Part shown: in pieces, positions 11,641 to 19,772 of the stretch
Layout: each line of letters opens with the position of its first letter
How positions within the stretch are numbered: the stretch's first letter is position 1
Source: Kitasatospora sp. NBC_00458
GTDB taxonomy: Bacteria > Actinomycetota > Actinomycetes > Streptomycetales > Streptomycetaceae
Reading direction: 5' to 3'
DNA length: 64,000 nt
Assembly: GCF_036013975.1 (NCBI RefSeq)
Contig: NZ_CP107904.1
Coordinates: forward strand, 4,985,001 to 5,049,000
The notes under the pieces: generated by a model
Told to the model about the DNA's origin: nothing
What the model saw: only the letters and a program-made list of their open reading frames with translations
The model's database searches: none
Made by a program: the position numbers and the translations under genes

Positions 11641-12417
11641 ATGGCCAAGCGCATCGACGTCAGCGGACTGTCCGCCTTCTACGGCAGCACCAAGGCCATC
11701 GAGGACATCTCGATGAGCATCGAGCCCCGCTCGGTGACGGCCTTCATCGGCCCCTCGGGCTGCGGCAAGTCGACCTTCCTGCGGACCCTCAACCGGATGC
11801 ACGAGGTGATCCCCAACGCCCGGGTCGAGGGCAAGGTCCTCCTGGACGACGAGAACCTGTACGGGACGAGCATCGACCCGGTCGCCGTCCGCCGCGCGGT
11901 CGGCATGGTCTTCCAGCGCCCGAACCCGTTCCCGACCATGTCGATCTACGACAACGTGGTCGCCGGGCTCAAGCTCGCGGGCGTCCGCAAGAAGTCCGTC
12001 CTCGACGGCGTGGTGGAGAAGTCCCTCCAGGGCGCCAACCTCTGGAACGAGGTCAAGGACCGCCTGAACAAGCCGGGCGCCGGCCTCTCCGGCGGCCAGC
12101 AGCAGCGCCTCTGCATCGCCCGCGCCATCGCGGTCGAGCCGCAGGTCCTGCTGATGGACGAGCCCTGCTCCGCGCTCGACCCGATCTCCACCCTCGCCAT
12201 CGAGGACCTGATCGGCGAGCTGAAGTCGCAGTTCACCATCGTGATCGTGACGCACAACATGCAGCAGGCGGCCCGTGTCAGCGACCGCACCGCCTTCTTC
12301 AACCTGGCCGGCGTCGGCCAGCCGGGCAAGCTGATCGAGCTCGACGACACCCAGCGGATCTTCTCCAACCCGTCCGTCCAGGCGACCGAGGACTACATCT
12401 CGGGCCGCTTCGGCTAG
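11641..12417 (+). CDS. pstB: Phosphate ABC transporter ATPase PstB
   Basis: The ATPase that powers phosphate import, 258 residues, the usual length. It has Walker [10 protein letters not shown] near residues 38-46, the Q-loop VFQRPNPFP, the ABC signature [14 protein letters not shown] near 149-162, Walker [14 protein letters not shown] and the H-loop [13 protein letters not shown]. The ATG at 11641 has GAAAGAAGACGAAAGAAC upstream. It is the last gene of pstSCAB; a long inverted repeat and a strong terminator follow. Confidence 0.97.
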   Translation: MAKRIDVSGLSAFYGSTKAIEDISMSIEPRSVTAFIGPSGCGKSTFLRTLNRMHEVIPNARVEGKVLLDDENLYGTSIDPVAVRRAVGMVFQRPNPFPTMSIYDNVVAGLKLAGVRKKSVLDGVVEKSLQGANLWNEVKDRLNKPGAGLSGGQQQRLCIARAIAVEPQVLLMDEPCSALDPISTLAIEDLIGELKSQFTIVIVTHNMQQAARVSDRTAFFNLAGVGQPGKLIELDDTQRIFSNPSVQATEDYISGRFG

Positions 12418-12560
12418 ACCGCCGCACCTCCGTCACGGGCCGGCCTCCGGCTCCCGCCCCCGGTCCCCGTTCTTCGGGCCGGGAGCGGGGCCGGGGGCCG
12501 GCCGACGGACCTCAGCTGCTCCGCGGTGCTGCATGGCGGTGCCGCCGCGGAGCATGGAAA

Positions 12561-12593
12561 AGGGCCCGCCCCCGAGATGTGGGGGCGGGCCCT
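12561..12593. terminator. Stem-loop terminator between pstB and pit
   Basis: AGGGCCCGCCCCC (12561-12573) pairs perfectly with 12581-12593 around a 7-base loop. It can serve both convergent units; on the + strand it is preceded by AAAA, so the minus-strand transcript from pit would have a short U tract. Confidence 0.8.
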
Positions 12594-12595
12594 GT

Positions 12596-12647
12596 CACGT
12601 CCGCGCGGTCCGGGCGCGGGTCCTGTGCCACGTCCGCGCGGTCCGGG
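12596..12647. repeat. 19-bp direct repeat, 33-base period
   Basis: CACGTCCGCGCGGTCCGGG occurs at 12596-12614 and again, identical, at 12629-12647. It is followed by GC-rich sequence with two copies of GGTCCCGGAGCGG. It sits beyond the pit stop codon and has no coding sense. Confidence 0.75.
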
Positions 12648-12754
12648 TGCCGGCCGGTGGGTCCCGGAGCGGACGCGGGGCCGGTGGTCCCGGAGCGGGA
12701 GCGGGCCGGGAGCGGGCGCGGGCCCGGCGGCCGGGCCTCCCCGGCCGCCGGCCG

Positions 12755-13753
12755 TCAGCCCCAGAACAGGTGGACGAGCCAGTACATCAGCGCTGCGACG
12801 ATGGCGGCCGCCGGCATCGTGATGAACCAGCCGAGCACGATGTTCTTCGCGACGCCCCAGCGCACCGCGCGGATCCGCTTGGTGGCCCCCGCACCCATGA
12901 TCGCCGAGGTGATCACGTGGGTGGTGGAGATCGGCGCCTTGAACACGAACGACGTGATGTACATGACGGTCGAGGCGGTGGCCTCGGCCGCGAAGCCCTG
13001 CGGCGGGTCCAGCTCGATGATCTTCCGGCCGAGGGTCCGCATGATCCGCCAGCCACCCGCGTAGGTGCCCAGCGACAGCATGGTGGCGCAGGAGATCTTC
13101 ACCCAGACCGGGATCGGGTCGCCCTCGCTCTCGTGGCCCGAGATGGTGAGGGCCATCACCACGATGCCCATGGTCTTCTGGGCGTCCTGCAGACCGTGCG
13201 CGAGGGCCATGGCGGCGGCCGACGCGGTCTGCGCGACCCGGAAGTTGCGCTTGGCCCGGTGCGGGTTGGCCCGCCGGAAGATCCAGAGGATCGCCAGCAT
13301 CACCAGGAAGCCGCCGATCAGGCCGACCACCGGCGAGACGATCATCGGGATGACGATCTTGTCGAGGACCCCGCTCCAGATCACCTCGGTGCCGCCGGCC
13401 AGCGCCGCGCCCACCATGCCGCCGAACAGCGCGTGCGAGGAGGAGGACGGCAGGCCGAAGTACCAGGTGACGAGGTTCCAGGCGATCGCCCCGACCAGCG
13501 CGGCGAACAGGATCGCCATCCCCTGGTTGCCGGACGGGGTCTCGATGATCCCCTGGGAGACGGTGTGGGCGACCCCGCTGCCCAGGAAGGCTCCCGCGAG
13601 GTTCATCACCGCGGCCATCGCGAGCGCGGCCCGGGGGGTGAGCGCCCGGGTCGAGACCGAGGTGGCGATCGCGTTCGCCGAGTCGTGGAAGCCGTTGGTG
13701 TAGGTGAAGAAGAACGCAACGCCGATGACGGCGATGAGTGCAGCCGTGTCCAC
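12755..13753 (-). CDS. pit: Low-affinity inorganic phosphate transporter (Pit)
   Basis: A proton- or metal-coupled phosphate permease of the PiT family, 332 residues with about ten membrane segments. The two PiT signatures are visible: TNGFHDSANAIAT near residues 19-31, and in the second half FVFKAPISTTHVITSAIMG near 267-285. SSSSHALFGGMVGAAL is the conserved loop near 105-120. The start is GTG at 13753 (minus strand), only five bases after the stop of the PhoU-like gene, so both form one transcript. This gives the cell a constitutive phosphate route beside the inducible pst operon. Confidence 0.94.
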   Translation of the reverse strand: MDTAALIAVIGVAFFFTYTNGFHDSANAIATSVSTRALTPRAALAMAAVMNLAGAFLGSGVAHTVSQGIIETPSGNQGMAILFAALVGAIAWNLVTWYFGLPSSSSHALFGGMVGAALAGGTEVIWSGVLDKIVIPMIVSPVVGLIGGFLVMLAILWIFRRANPHRAKRNFRVAQTASAAAMALAHGLQDAQKTMGIVVMALTISGHESEGDPIPVWVKISCATMLSLGTYAGGWRIMRTLGRKIIELDPPQGFAAEATASTVMYITSFVFKAPISTTHVITSAIMGAGATKRIRAVRWGVAKNIVLGWFITMPAAAIVAALMYWLVHLFWG

Positions 13754-13758
13754 GAGGG

Positions 13759-14379
13759 TCAGGACTCCTTGACCGCGATGGTCTCCACCGTGTTGGCGAC
13801 GTGCTCGAAGGCGTCCGCCGCCTGCTCAAGGACGTCCACGACCTGCTTGAGCTTGAGCACCTCGATGGCGTCGTACTGGCCGGAGAAGAGGTGGGCGAGC
13901 AGCTTGCGGTGGATCTGGTCCGCCTGGTTCTCCAGTCGGTTGACCTCGATCCAGTACTCGGTCAGGTTGGACATGCTGCGCAGGTTCGGCATCGCCTCGC
14001 AGGTGAGCTCGGCGGCCCGGGCCAGCACCTCGATCTGCTGCTCGATGCCCTTGGGGAGGGTCTGGATGTCATAGAGGACGACCAGGTCGACGGCCTCCTC
14101 CATGAAGTCCATGATGTCGTCCAGCGACGAGGCGAGGTTGTAGATGTCCTCGCGGTCGAAGGGCGTGATGAAGGACGAGTTCAGCTGGTGGAAGATCGCA
14201 TGGGTGGTGTCGTCTCCGGCGTGCTCGGCGGCGCGCATGCGCTCGACGATCTCCGCGCGGGCCGACACGTCTGATCCCAGCAGTTCCAGCAGGAGCTTCG
14301 AACCGACGACCAGGTTCTCCGCGGCAGCGGTGAACATGTCGTAGAAGCTCGTCTCCTTCGGGGTCAGGCTAAAACGCAC
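13759..14379 (-). CDS. PhoU-like DUF47 protein (Pit accessory protein)
   Basis: A 206-residue all-helical protein of the DUF47/PhoU-like family, which is typically encoded just before pit and thought to modulate it. Recognisable parts are PKETSFYDMFTAAAENLV at the N terminus, EHAGDDTTHAIFHQLNSSF with FDREDIYNLASSLDDIMDF near residues 60-100, which supplies the metal-binding acidic repeats, and the closing AADAFEHVANTVETI. GTG at 14379 was chosen since CGGAGATTTCC lies just upstream and homologues start at this RFSLTPK sequence. A longer in-frame extension to 14721 lacks support. Its promoter region holds a 12-bp palindrome at 14432. Confidence 0.92.
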   Translation of the reverse strand: MRFSLTPKETSFYDMFTAAAENLVVGSKLLLELLGSDVSARAEIVERMRAAEHAGDDTTHAIFHQLNSSFITPFDREDIYNLASSLDDIMDFMEEAVDLVVLYDIQTLPKGIEQQIEVLARAAELTCEAMPNLRSMSNLTEYWIEVNRLENQADQIHRKLLAHLFSGQYDAIEVLKLKQVVDVLEQAADAFEHVANTVETIAVKES

Positions 14380-14431
14380 GGAAATCTCCGATGTGCGGGG
14401 TAGGGGACTGAACGATGCTAGGTGCAACCAA

Positions 14432-14443
14432 GCGCAATTGCGC
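14432..14443. promoter_or_regulatory. Palindrome GCGCAATTGCGC, putative operator
   Basis: A perfect 12-bp palindrome lies 53 bases upstream of the phoU-like start, next to a possible minus-strand -10 element (TAGCAT, complement of 14413-14418). The AT core in otherwise GC-rich DNA suggests a protein-binding site. The regulator is unknown, and no good PHO box is visible here. Confidence 0.45.
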
Positions 14444-14739
14444 AAACGGGGTGGCGAAGAGGAGGCGGAACTTCCCCTTCCGTTCGGCTGCCGCAGCAGT
14501 GGACCGACCTGCACCCCGGACGCGGGCGTGAGCCCCCAGTCTGACGGAACCTCGCCCGGATCGCCCCTGCCGTGCGCGGGAAGAGTCGGGTGTTCCCCGG
14601 ACGGGGGAACCGCGCGCGGACGCCGGGCCCGCGGCCGTCCCGCGCCCGCCGGCCACGCCGCAGGAACACCACGACCGGTCCCGGTGTTGGACACTGGAAG
14701 CCGACGCAGCCAACCAGGCACTCAGACGAAGGCGGGCCG

Positions 14740-15201
14740 ATGACCACCACGCAAGCGCGCACCGAGCCGGAGCCGGTGCCCGGGGCGGAACCGCACGGCG
14801 AGCGGACCGCGCCGGACGCGACCACGTCGGACGCCGTCACCGCCGGGCCGGCCGCCGCGGCCACGGCCGCCGCCGTGCCGTCGGCCGACGCGCACGCCGG
14901 CCACCACGGTGCGCCCGGGCCGCACGGGTACAGCGCGCAGAAGGACGCGCACCTCAAGCGGCTGCGCCGGATCGAGGGCCAGATCCGCGGTCTGCAGCGG
15001 ATGGTCGACGAGGACGTCTACTGCATCGACGTGCTCACCCAGGTCTCGGCCGGCACCAAGGCCCTGCAGTCCTTCGCGCTCTCGCTGCTGGAGGAGCACC
15101 TGCGGCACTGCGTCGCCGCGGCCGCCGAGGAGGGCGGCACCGAGCTGGACGCCAAGGTCGCCGAGGCCACCGCGGCGATCGGCCGACTGCTGCGCAGCTG
15201 A
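14740..15201 (+). CDS. CsoR-family metal-sensing repressor
   Basis: A 153-residue copper-sensor-type repressor (CsoR/RcnR family). After a long Ala-, Thr- and His-containing N-terminal tail (residues 1-64, with HAGHHGAPGPHG), the helical core starts at HLKRLRRIEGQIRGLQRMV. The Cu(I)-binding set Cys-His-Cys is intact as Cys95 (VYCIDV), His120 and Cys124 (EEHLRHC). In CsoR this trigonal site releases DNA when Cu(I) binds. Start ATG at 14740 follows GAAGGCGGGCCG. It is divergent from the phosphate genes and no copper transporter is adjacent, so its targets are probably elsewhere. The His-rich tail may be a further metal site; that is inference. Confidence 0.9.
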   Translation: MTTTQARTEPEPVPGAEPHGERTAPDATTSDAVTAGPAAAATAAAVPSADAHAGHHGAPGPHGYSAQKDAHLKRLRRIEGQIRGLQRMVDEDVYCIDVLTQVSAGTKALQSFALSLLEEHLRHCVAAAAEEGGTELDAKVAEATAAIGRLLRS

Positions 15202-15501
15202 GAACGCGCGTCCGGCCCGGTCCGTCCGCCCCGCCGGGCCCCCGGGCCGACCGCCCGGGTGGGCCGCACTCACCCGCCGTGGCCGCCGGAACGCCCTGCG
15301 GTCGAGGGCGCGCAGGGACAGCGACAAGAAATAGGGGGCGTGCGTCGAAGGGTGCGCGCCCCGGGCGCGCACCGTCCGTCCCGGCGCCGGGCGCGCATGG
15401 CCGACCTTCGCGTAGATGGTCCTCCCGGACACGGCCTTCCCGGACACGGTTCTCCCGTACACGGCCCTCGCGTACGGCCCTCCCGTGCCGACCGGACCGC
15501 T
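15202..15501. other. Intergenic region between csoR-like gene and small ORF
   Basis: This 300-base gap holds no gene. Its notable content is a tract of imperfect 13-15-base tandem repeats (15420-15490). No strong terminator is evident for the csoR-like gene. Confidence 0.6.
15420..15490. repeat. Imperfect 15-bp tandem repeats
   Basis: Five adjacent units share the pattern CCTCCCGGACACGG: 15420-15434, 15435-15449, 15450-15464, then two 13-base versions at 15465-15477 and 15478-15490. The units become more diverged to the right. It lies just past the stop of the small minus-strand gene at 15502. Confidence 0.75.
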
Positions 15502-15705
15502 CTAGCCGTCCTGCTCCCCGTGGTCCCGTCCGGACCCGGCGGCCGGACCGCCGCCCGCCCGGTCGAGGAGCACCTCGTCGATCCGCTCGGTCGGCAACCG
15601 GTCCCCGCTGCTCGCCGTGGCCGCGATCATCAGCTCGCCGGCCAGCTCGATCTCGTCGAGGGCCGCGTCGTCGTGGCCGCCGCTGCGGCTGCCCGTGGAC
15701 GACAT
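15502..15705 (-). CDS. Small acidic conserved protein (67 aa)
   Basis: A small, mostly acidic protein of 67 residues with the core DEIELAGELMIAATASSG followed by LPTERIDEVL, which looks like a short helical regulatory or adaptor protein that I recall from other Streptomyces genomes as hypothetical. The function is unknown. Start ATG at 15705 is preceded by AAGGGGTGGTGCAGGTG. The longer in-frame reading to 15852 has Arg/Pro/Gly-rich sequence typical of non-coding DNA. It stands alone, with tandem repeats downstream. Confidence 0.65.
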   Translation of the reverse strand: MSSTGSRSGGHDDAALDEIELAGELMIAATASSGDRLPTERIDEVLLDRAGGGPAAGSGRDHGEQDG

Positions 15706-15926
15706 CACCTGCACCACCCCTTCAGCGCCTCGCCAGCCCGGGCGGCAGCCACCCGGCGTCCAGCCTAGGCACTCCGGGGCCCGCCCACATGGCACGGACG
15801 GGCCATCTCGGCGCCGCCGAAACGGGTGGCCCGACAGGTGTCCCGGCCCCACCCGCTCCGGCGGCGCCCCCTCTGGCCCCGCTCCCGGCCCCGCGCCGAC
15901 CGGTCACCGGGAGCGGCTCCCGGACG

Positions 15927-16832
15927 CTACTTCGGGCTCTCGGTGGGCTTCATCGCGTAGATGTCGGAGGCCGGCGGCTCGGCGGCCTCCACCGGCTTCC
16001 CGAACTCCGTCAGCGAGGTCGTCGAGACCACCTTCACCTGGTCCTTCGACTCCTTGGACCCGGCGACCCCGGCGAAGGTGAAGACCTCGACCACCTTGTG
16101 CAGCCGGCCCTGCTCGTCCAGCCAGACGTCGTACGGGACCTCCTTGACCGTGAAGGTCTGCGCCGCCATCCGCAGCCCGTCCCCGCCCCGGCCGCCGGTG
16201 GCGTCGGCCGCCTTGGCGAGGTCCAGGGTGCCGCGGAAGTGCTTCAGCGCCGCCCCGCCCACCGTCTCGGTGCCGACCAGCTCCGCCTTCTGCGCGCCGC
16301 GCAGCGCCCCCGCCGCGGAGGCCGGGTCGGTGGCGCCGCCGCTGACCAGGTTGCCGTCCGGCAGCTGGCGGACGTCCAGCTTGACCCATTTGCCCTCGGG
16401 CACCTTGGCGCCGCTGTTCTGCAGGTAGACGGTGCCCGGCAGCAACACCTCGACGATCTTGCCGGTGGTCGCCGCGCCCGGTGGCACCTGCACCTCCAGC
16501 CGGCCGATCCGCTTCACGTAGTCGTAGCCGCCGGTGCCGGTGAAGACGGCCTTCTTGTCGGCGGACTCGGTCACCAGCTCGGTGGCGGCGTGCGCGGAGC
16601 CGGTCCGGCCGGTGATGTCGGCGGCGTTGCGGACCGCCGTCAGCGGGTCGGCGGCGAGCTGGTCCGGGCCGCTGCTCGCCTGCTGGTCGGCCGAGGCGCC
16701 GCCGGCGCCGTCCGAGCAGCCGGTCAGTCCGGCCAGGACGGCCGCGAGCAGTGCGGCCCCCGCCGCCGGGCGCAGTCGCGGTCCGGTCCGGCCGGTCCGC
16801 CGACCGCTGCGCTGCTGGTCGGTCATCTTCAT
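15927..16832 (-). CDS. Secreted lipoprotein, LolA/LppX-LprG-like fold
   Basis: A 301-residue lipoprotein. The signal ends AAVLAGLTGC, placing the lipidated Cys at residue 39. The mature part looks like the LolA/LppX-LprAFG class of half-barrel proteins that carry lipids across the envelope: VYLQNSGAKVPEGKWVKLDVRQ and the late VPYDVWLDEQGRLHKV are the recognisable strands, as in many Streptomyces LppX-like lipoproteins. Two starts are possible: ATG 16832 and ATG 16826, the latter with GAGG six bases upstream. No partner genes are adjacent, so the cargo is unknown. The divergent spacer to 17014 probably contains both promoters. Confidence 0.82.
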   Translation of the reverse strand: MKMTDQQRSGRRTGRTGPRLRPAAGAALLAAVLAGLTGCSDGAGGASADQQASSGPDQLAADPLTAVRNAADITGRTGSAHAATELVTESADKKAVFTGTGGYDYVKRIGRLEVQVPPGAATTGKIVEVLLPGTVYLQNSGAKVPEGKWVKLDVRQLPDGNLVSGGATDPASAAGALRGAQKAELVGTETVGGAALKHFRGTLDLAKAADATGGRGGDGLRMAAQTFTVKEVPYDVWLDEQGRLHKVVEVFTFAGVAGSKESKDQVKVVSTTSLTEFGKPVEAAEPPASDIYAMKPTESPK

Positions 16833-17013
16833 CCTCGCGACAACCCCCTCGGGCCCGACTGCCCCGCCGGCCACCGGTGGGTGGGCAGAGCTCTTTCCGG
16901 GCAAACGAGTTGACGCGGCAGGGGTTACGCGGGGCCCGGCGCGCGCCGGGTGTCGCGCGCCGGGTGCGGGAATCGGTCCGGGGCGTCGCGCCAGGGGGCC
17001 CGGGCACGTTACC

Positions 17014-17214
17014 GTGAAGCACGTGCACAGTGAGCTGCCGGCCGCGCCCGGCACCACCCGGATGCCCGAGCACCGTGTCGCGATCAGCGAGCGCGGTTCC
17101 TTCTGCTTCGCGACCTGCGTCTGCGGCTGGTTCTCCGCGGCCCGCCGTTCGCGCGACCTCACCCGTCGGGAGGCCGCTGACCACCTCGCCGCCAACGGCG
17201 GGGAGGGCGGGTAG
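17014..17214 (+). CDS. Small Cys-containing conserved protein (66 aa)
   Basis: A 66-residue protein with the core HRVAISERGSFCFATCVCGW then FSAARRSRDLTRREAADHL. Three closely spaced cysteines and a CVCGW turn suggest a small metal-binding or zinc-ribbon-like unit, but a full Cys4 set is not visible in a monomer. I recall similar short hypothetical proteins in Streptomyces; the function is unknown. Starts at GTG 17014, GTG 17023 or ATG 17062 are all possible and none has a strong ribosome site. It is divergent from the lipoprotein gene. Confidence 0.55.
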   Translation: MKHVHSELPAAPGTTRMPEHRVAISERGSFCFATCVCGWFSAARRSRDLTRREAADHLAANGGEGG

Positions 17215-17344
17215 CGCCGGGGCGCGGGTCCGTGCGAGCAGCCTGCGTCCGGACCAGGGCCCCGGGACCGGGCCTACTGGGACCGCGGGCCGGGCCCGAC
17301 GTGGCCGACCGGCGCAGCCGAACGGGGCGGTCGGGGCCGGGCCG

Positions 17345-18076
17345 TCAGGCCGCCAGATCGGACTCGGGCGGCTGCTCGTCGGCCCGGACAGCGCCCCGGG
17401 AGCCACCGCCGCGTCGGCGCCCGCCCGTCCGTCGGCCGCCGCTGCCGCCGCTGCCGCCCTGAGGGGCGCGGATCAGCGGAGCGAGCGCCGTCCGGCCGAT
17501 CGCGTGGCAGAGCGGGACGAGCACGGCCATCGCGATCGGCGCCAGCAGCAGCACCACCGCGGTGGCCAGTGCGAAGCCGCCGATCACGTCGGTGGGGTAG
17601 TGGACGCCCATGTACATCCGGCAGAAGCCCTGCAGCAGGGCCAGGACCCCGGCGATCCAGCCGAGCCGCCGGTTCACCAGGAAGAGCGCCACCGCGATGC
17701 CCATCGACATCGTGGAGTGGTCGCTGACGAAGGAGTACGTGCCCGCCTTGCCCTCGACCAGCACCTCCAGACCGGCGTGGTCGACGAAGGGGCGGGGGCG
17801 GTCCACGATGGCGGAGATCGGCAGGTTGGCCAGTTCGGCGACGGCGACCGCGATCGGGGCCCAGAGCAGCCCGGCGACGGCCACCGGGGCGTCCGGGCGG
17901 CGTCTGGCCTGGAGCCAGCCGATCAGGCCGAGCAGGGCCAGACCGAGCAGGATGCCGTACTCGCCGATCCAGGAGACCGTGTGGTCGAGCCAGGCCGGGG
18001 AACGCTCGGCCAGGCCGTTGACGGCGTAGAGGAGGTCGAGGTCGGGGTTGGTCGTGTCGGCAAGCGGCGTCGACAC
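17345..18076 (-). CDS. PAP2-family membrane phosphatase
   Basis: A 243-residue membrane phosphatase of the PAP2 superfamily, whose members dephosphorylate lipid phosphates such as undecaprenyl pyrophosphate or phosphatidic acid on the outer face. About five membrane segments are present. Catalytic motifs are IVDRPRPF (the RP part of KX6RP, but the usual lysine position is proline), SFVSDHSTMSMG (in place of PSGH) and CRMYMGVHYPTDVIGG (the R-X5-H-X3-D motif). The C terminus is a Gly/Arg-rich basic tail. GTG at 18076 has a perfect AAGGAGGTG upstream. A substrate such as undecaprenyl pyrophosphate is plausible but not proven. Confidence 0.88.
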   Translation of the reverse strand: MSTPLADTTNPDLDLLYAVNGLAERSPAWLDHTVSWIGEYGILLGLALLGLIGWLQARRRPDAPVAVAGLLWAPIAVAVAELANLPISAIVDRPRPFVDHAGLEVLVEGKAGTYSFVSDHSTMSMGIAVALFLVNRRLGWIAGVLALLQGFCRMYMGVHYPTDVIGGFALATAVVLLLAPIAMAVLVPLCHAIGRTALAPLIRAPQGGSGGSGGRRTGGRRRGGGSRGAVRADEQPPESDLAA

Positions 18077-18178
18077 GCCGCACCTCCTTCTGGTCCGCAG
18101 CACCTGATCGTTCCGGCCGTGGTCCGCGCAGCGCCGCCCAGGCCAGGTGGGCTGACGCGGGACCATCGGACACAACGT

Positions 18179-18219
18179 CATAACCGGTGCACAGCGTTCC
18201 ACGGAAACACGCGGTTATG
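18179..18219. promoter_or_regulatory. Inverted repeat upstream of PAP2 gene
   Basis: CATAACCG (18179-18186) and its complement CGGTTATG (18212-18219) are separated by 25 bases in an AT-richer patch about 100 bases before the PAP2 start. The spacing fits a regulator bound at two half sites or a promoter flanked by operators. The binding protein is unknown. Confidence 0.35.
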
Positions 18220-18270
18220 GAAACTTGACTCAGCGTCCACACCGCACTCACACCCGGCGGGCGAGGGCGA

Positions 18271-19539
18271 TCAGCTCTTTGCGGATTGTTGACCTGTACC
18301 TGCCGCGCCGGGGCCGGTGGCGACCGGGCCCCTGGCCGCCGCCGGCGCGGGGGTCCCGGCGGCGGGCCGACCGGCCGGCGCAGCGGGGGCCGGGGCGGCC
18401 GCCGCTGCGCCGGAGGCGTTCGAGGCGGTCGGGGTCGAGGCGGTCGGGGTCGAGGCGGTCGGGTTCGCGGCGGGGGTGGTCGGGGCCGCCGGGTCGCCCG
18501 GCCGGCTCGGGGCGATCACGGTGCCGTCCGCGTTGCGCACGGGCAGGGCCTCGGCGGCGTCCGAGGTGACCCGGGTGGCCCCGATGTACTCCTTCGTATC
18601 GATCTTGTCGTAGCGGATCACCGCGTTGGTGTGCGGAGCGTTGATCATGTACCCGCCGCCGACGTAGATGCCGACGTGGTGGATGCTGCGCGGGTCGCTC
18701 AGGTCGGTCGCCCAGAACACCAGGTCGCCCGGGCGCAGCTGGTCACGGGAGGGGTGCGGCCCGGCGTACCACTGGTCGTTGGCGACCCGGGGCAGCTTGA
18801 TGCCCACGGACTCGAACGCGGCCCGGGACAGCCCCGAGCAGTCGAACCGCCCGTTCTGCGACTCCAGGCCGTCGCCGCCCCAGAGGTAGGGGGTGCCGAG
18901 CTTCGTCTGGGCGAAGTAGATCGCGCCCGCCGCCTGCGCGGAGACCTCCACCGGTGCGACCGGCGCGGCGAAGCTGCGGGCCGACGCGAGGATGTTCCGC
19001 ACGTAGCCCTGGGTCTCCCGGTACGGCGGCACGCCCTGGTACTTCGTCACCGCGCCCGGGCCGGCGTTGTAGGCGGCCAGCATGTTCGACTGGCGGTCAC
19101 CCGGGACCTTGGCGACGTAGGCGGCCAGTGCGCAGTCGAACGTGGCCGCGGAGGCGATCGCGTCCAGCGGGTCCCACGGGTCCTTCCGGCCGTCGTTGTT
19201 GCCGTCCGTGCCGTATGCCGTCCAGGTGTCGGGCATGAACTGCGCCAATCCCTGGGCGCCGACGTAGGAACGGGCGCGCGGGTCGAAACCGCTTTCCTGG
19301 TAGAGCTGCGCCGCGAGCAGTGGTGGCGAGAGGTCCGGGCAGAGCTGACCCCACTGCTGGATCGGCCCCTGGTACGCCGCCGGAACGGTTCCCGAGGAGA
19401 GGCCGGCGCGATTGCCCGACTGTTGTGGTGTCCCACTCGCCGCGAACGTCCCGACGGTCACCAGACCGACGAAGCCGATCAGGACAACTCCCGCAGCGGC
19501 GGCGGCCGTACCGGCCTTCCGGAGTACCATCAGCACCAT
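18271..19539 (-). CDS. Bifunctional lytic transglycosylase / NlpC-P60 endopeptidase (VirB1-like)
   Basis: A 422-residue wall hydrolase with two catalytic domains. A membrane anchor or signal spans residues 10-34. The transglycosylase domain (about 60-190) has the catalytic Glu82 in LYQESGFDP, then GLAQFMPDTW and AYNAGPG. The NlpC/P60 domain (about 200-335) has Cys234 in RFDCSGL, His288 in HHVGIY and His303 in APHTN. The C-terminal 80 residues are an Ala/Pro/Thr-rich tail encoded partly by 15-bp repeats. The pairing of the two activities is typical of VirB1-like proteins of Gram-positive type IV secretion systems, and it is divergent from the T4SS-like operon at 19773, which strongly suggests it opens the wall for that machine. 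An in-frame ATG at 19530 is an alternative start. Confidence 0.9.
   Translation of the reverse strand: MVLMVLRKAGTAAAAAGVVLIGFVGLVTVGTFAASGTPQQSGNRAGLSSGTVPAAYQGPIQQWGQLCPDLSPPLLAAQLYQESGFDPRARSYVGAQGLAQFMPDTWTAYGTDGNNDGRKDPWDPLDAIASAATFDCALAAYVAKVPGDRQSNMLAAYNAGPGAVTKYQGVPPYRETQGYVRNILASARSFAAPVAPVEVSAQAAGAIYFAQTKLGTPYLWGGDGLESQNGRFDCSGLSRAAFESVGIKLPRVANDQWYAGPHPSRDQLRPGDLVFWATDLSDPRSIHHVGIYVGGGYMINAPHTNAVIRYDKIDTKEYIGATRVTSDAAEALPVRNADGTVIAPSRPGDPAAPTTPAANPTASTPTASTPTASNASGAAAAAPAPAAPAGRPAAGTPAPAAARGPVATGPGAAGTGQQSAKS
18420..18463. repeat. 15-bp coding tandem repeat in hydrolase tail
   Basis: TCGAGGCGGTCGGGG is repeated at 18420-18434, 18435-18449 and 18450-18463 (last copy lacks one base of identity). 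On the minus strand it encodes repeated PTAST units of the C-terminal tail, so copy number can change without a frameshift. Confidence 0.8.
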
Positions 19540-19686
19540 CCCGACGAATCGTCAGTCGAAGTGTCCCGGAAGGCGTTGCTCACCGCAATCATCAGAGATA
19601 CAAAGAGTGAGCGCTATCCTTCGTACGGTGGACATCCTCGCGTACGTGTCCGATGCCTCACGACCAATCTGCGAGAAGTAGCCAAG

Positions 19687-19715
19687 TCGACATCAGATCT
19701 GGCCAAGAATAGGTA
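19687..19715 (+). promoter_or_regulatory. Putative promoter of the T4SS-like operon
   Basis: TCGACA (19687-19692), a 17-base spacer and TAGGTA (19710-19715) match the -35/-10 pattern of a vegetative Streptomyces promoter. It lies in the AT-richer divergent spacer, 57 bases before the first gene of the operon. Confidence 0.5.
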
Positions 19716-19772
19716 CCGACCCTTCGCGCGGGCGGGGTCTGGGCCCTTGAATTTGCCTGATCGGGCGGTGAG

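Larger units (their letters stand above)
12418..12754. other. Intergenic region between convergent pstB and pit
   Basis: This 337-base gap between convergent genes carries no gene. It holds an imperfect long inverted repeat (about 12440-12502), a clean 13-bp stem-loop terminator (12561-12593), a 19-base direct repeat with 33-base period (12596-12647), and further GGTCCCGGAGCGG repeats up to about 12710. Confidence 0.7.

Noticed and set aside
14722-15462. Minus-strand ORF with repeated SGKAVSGRT-like peptide
   Set aside because: The repeated peptide is the translation of the tandem repeat at 15420-15490, and most of the ORF is antisense to the CsoR-like gene.
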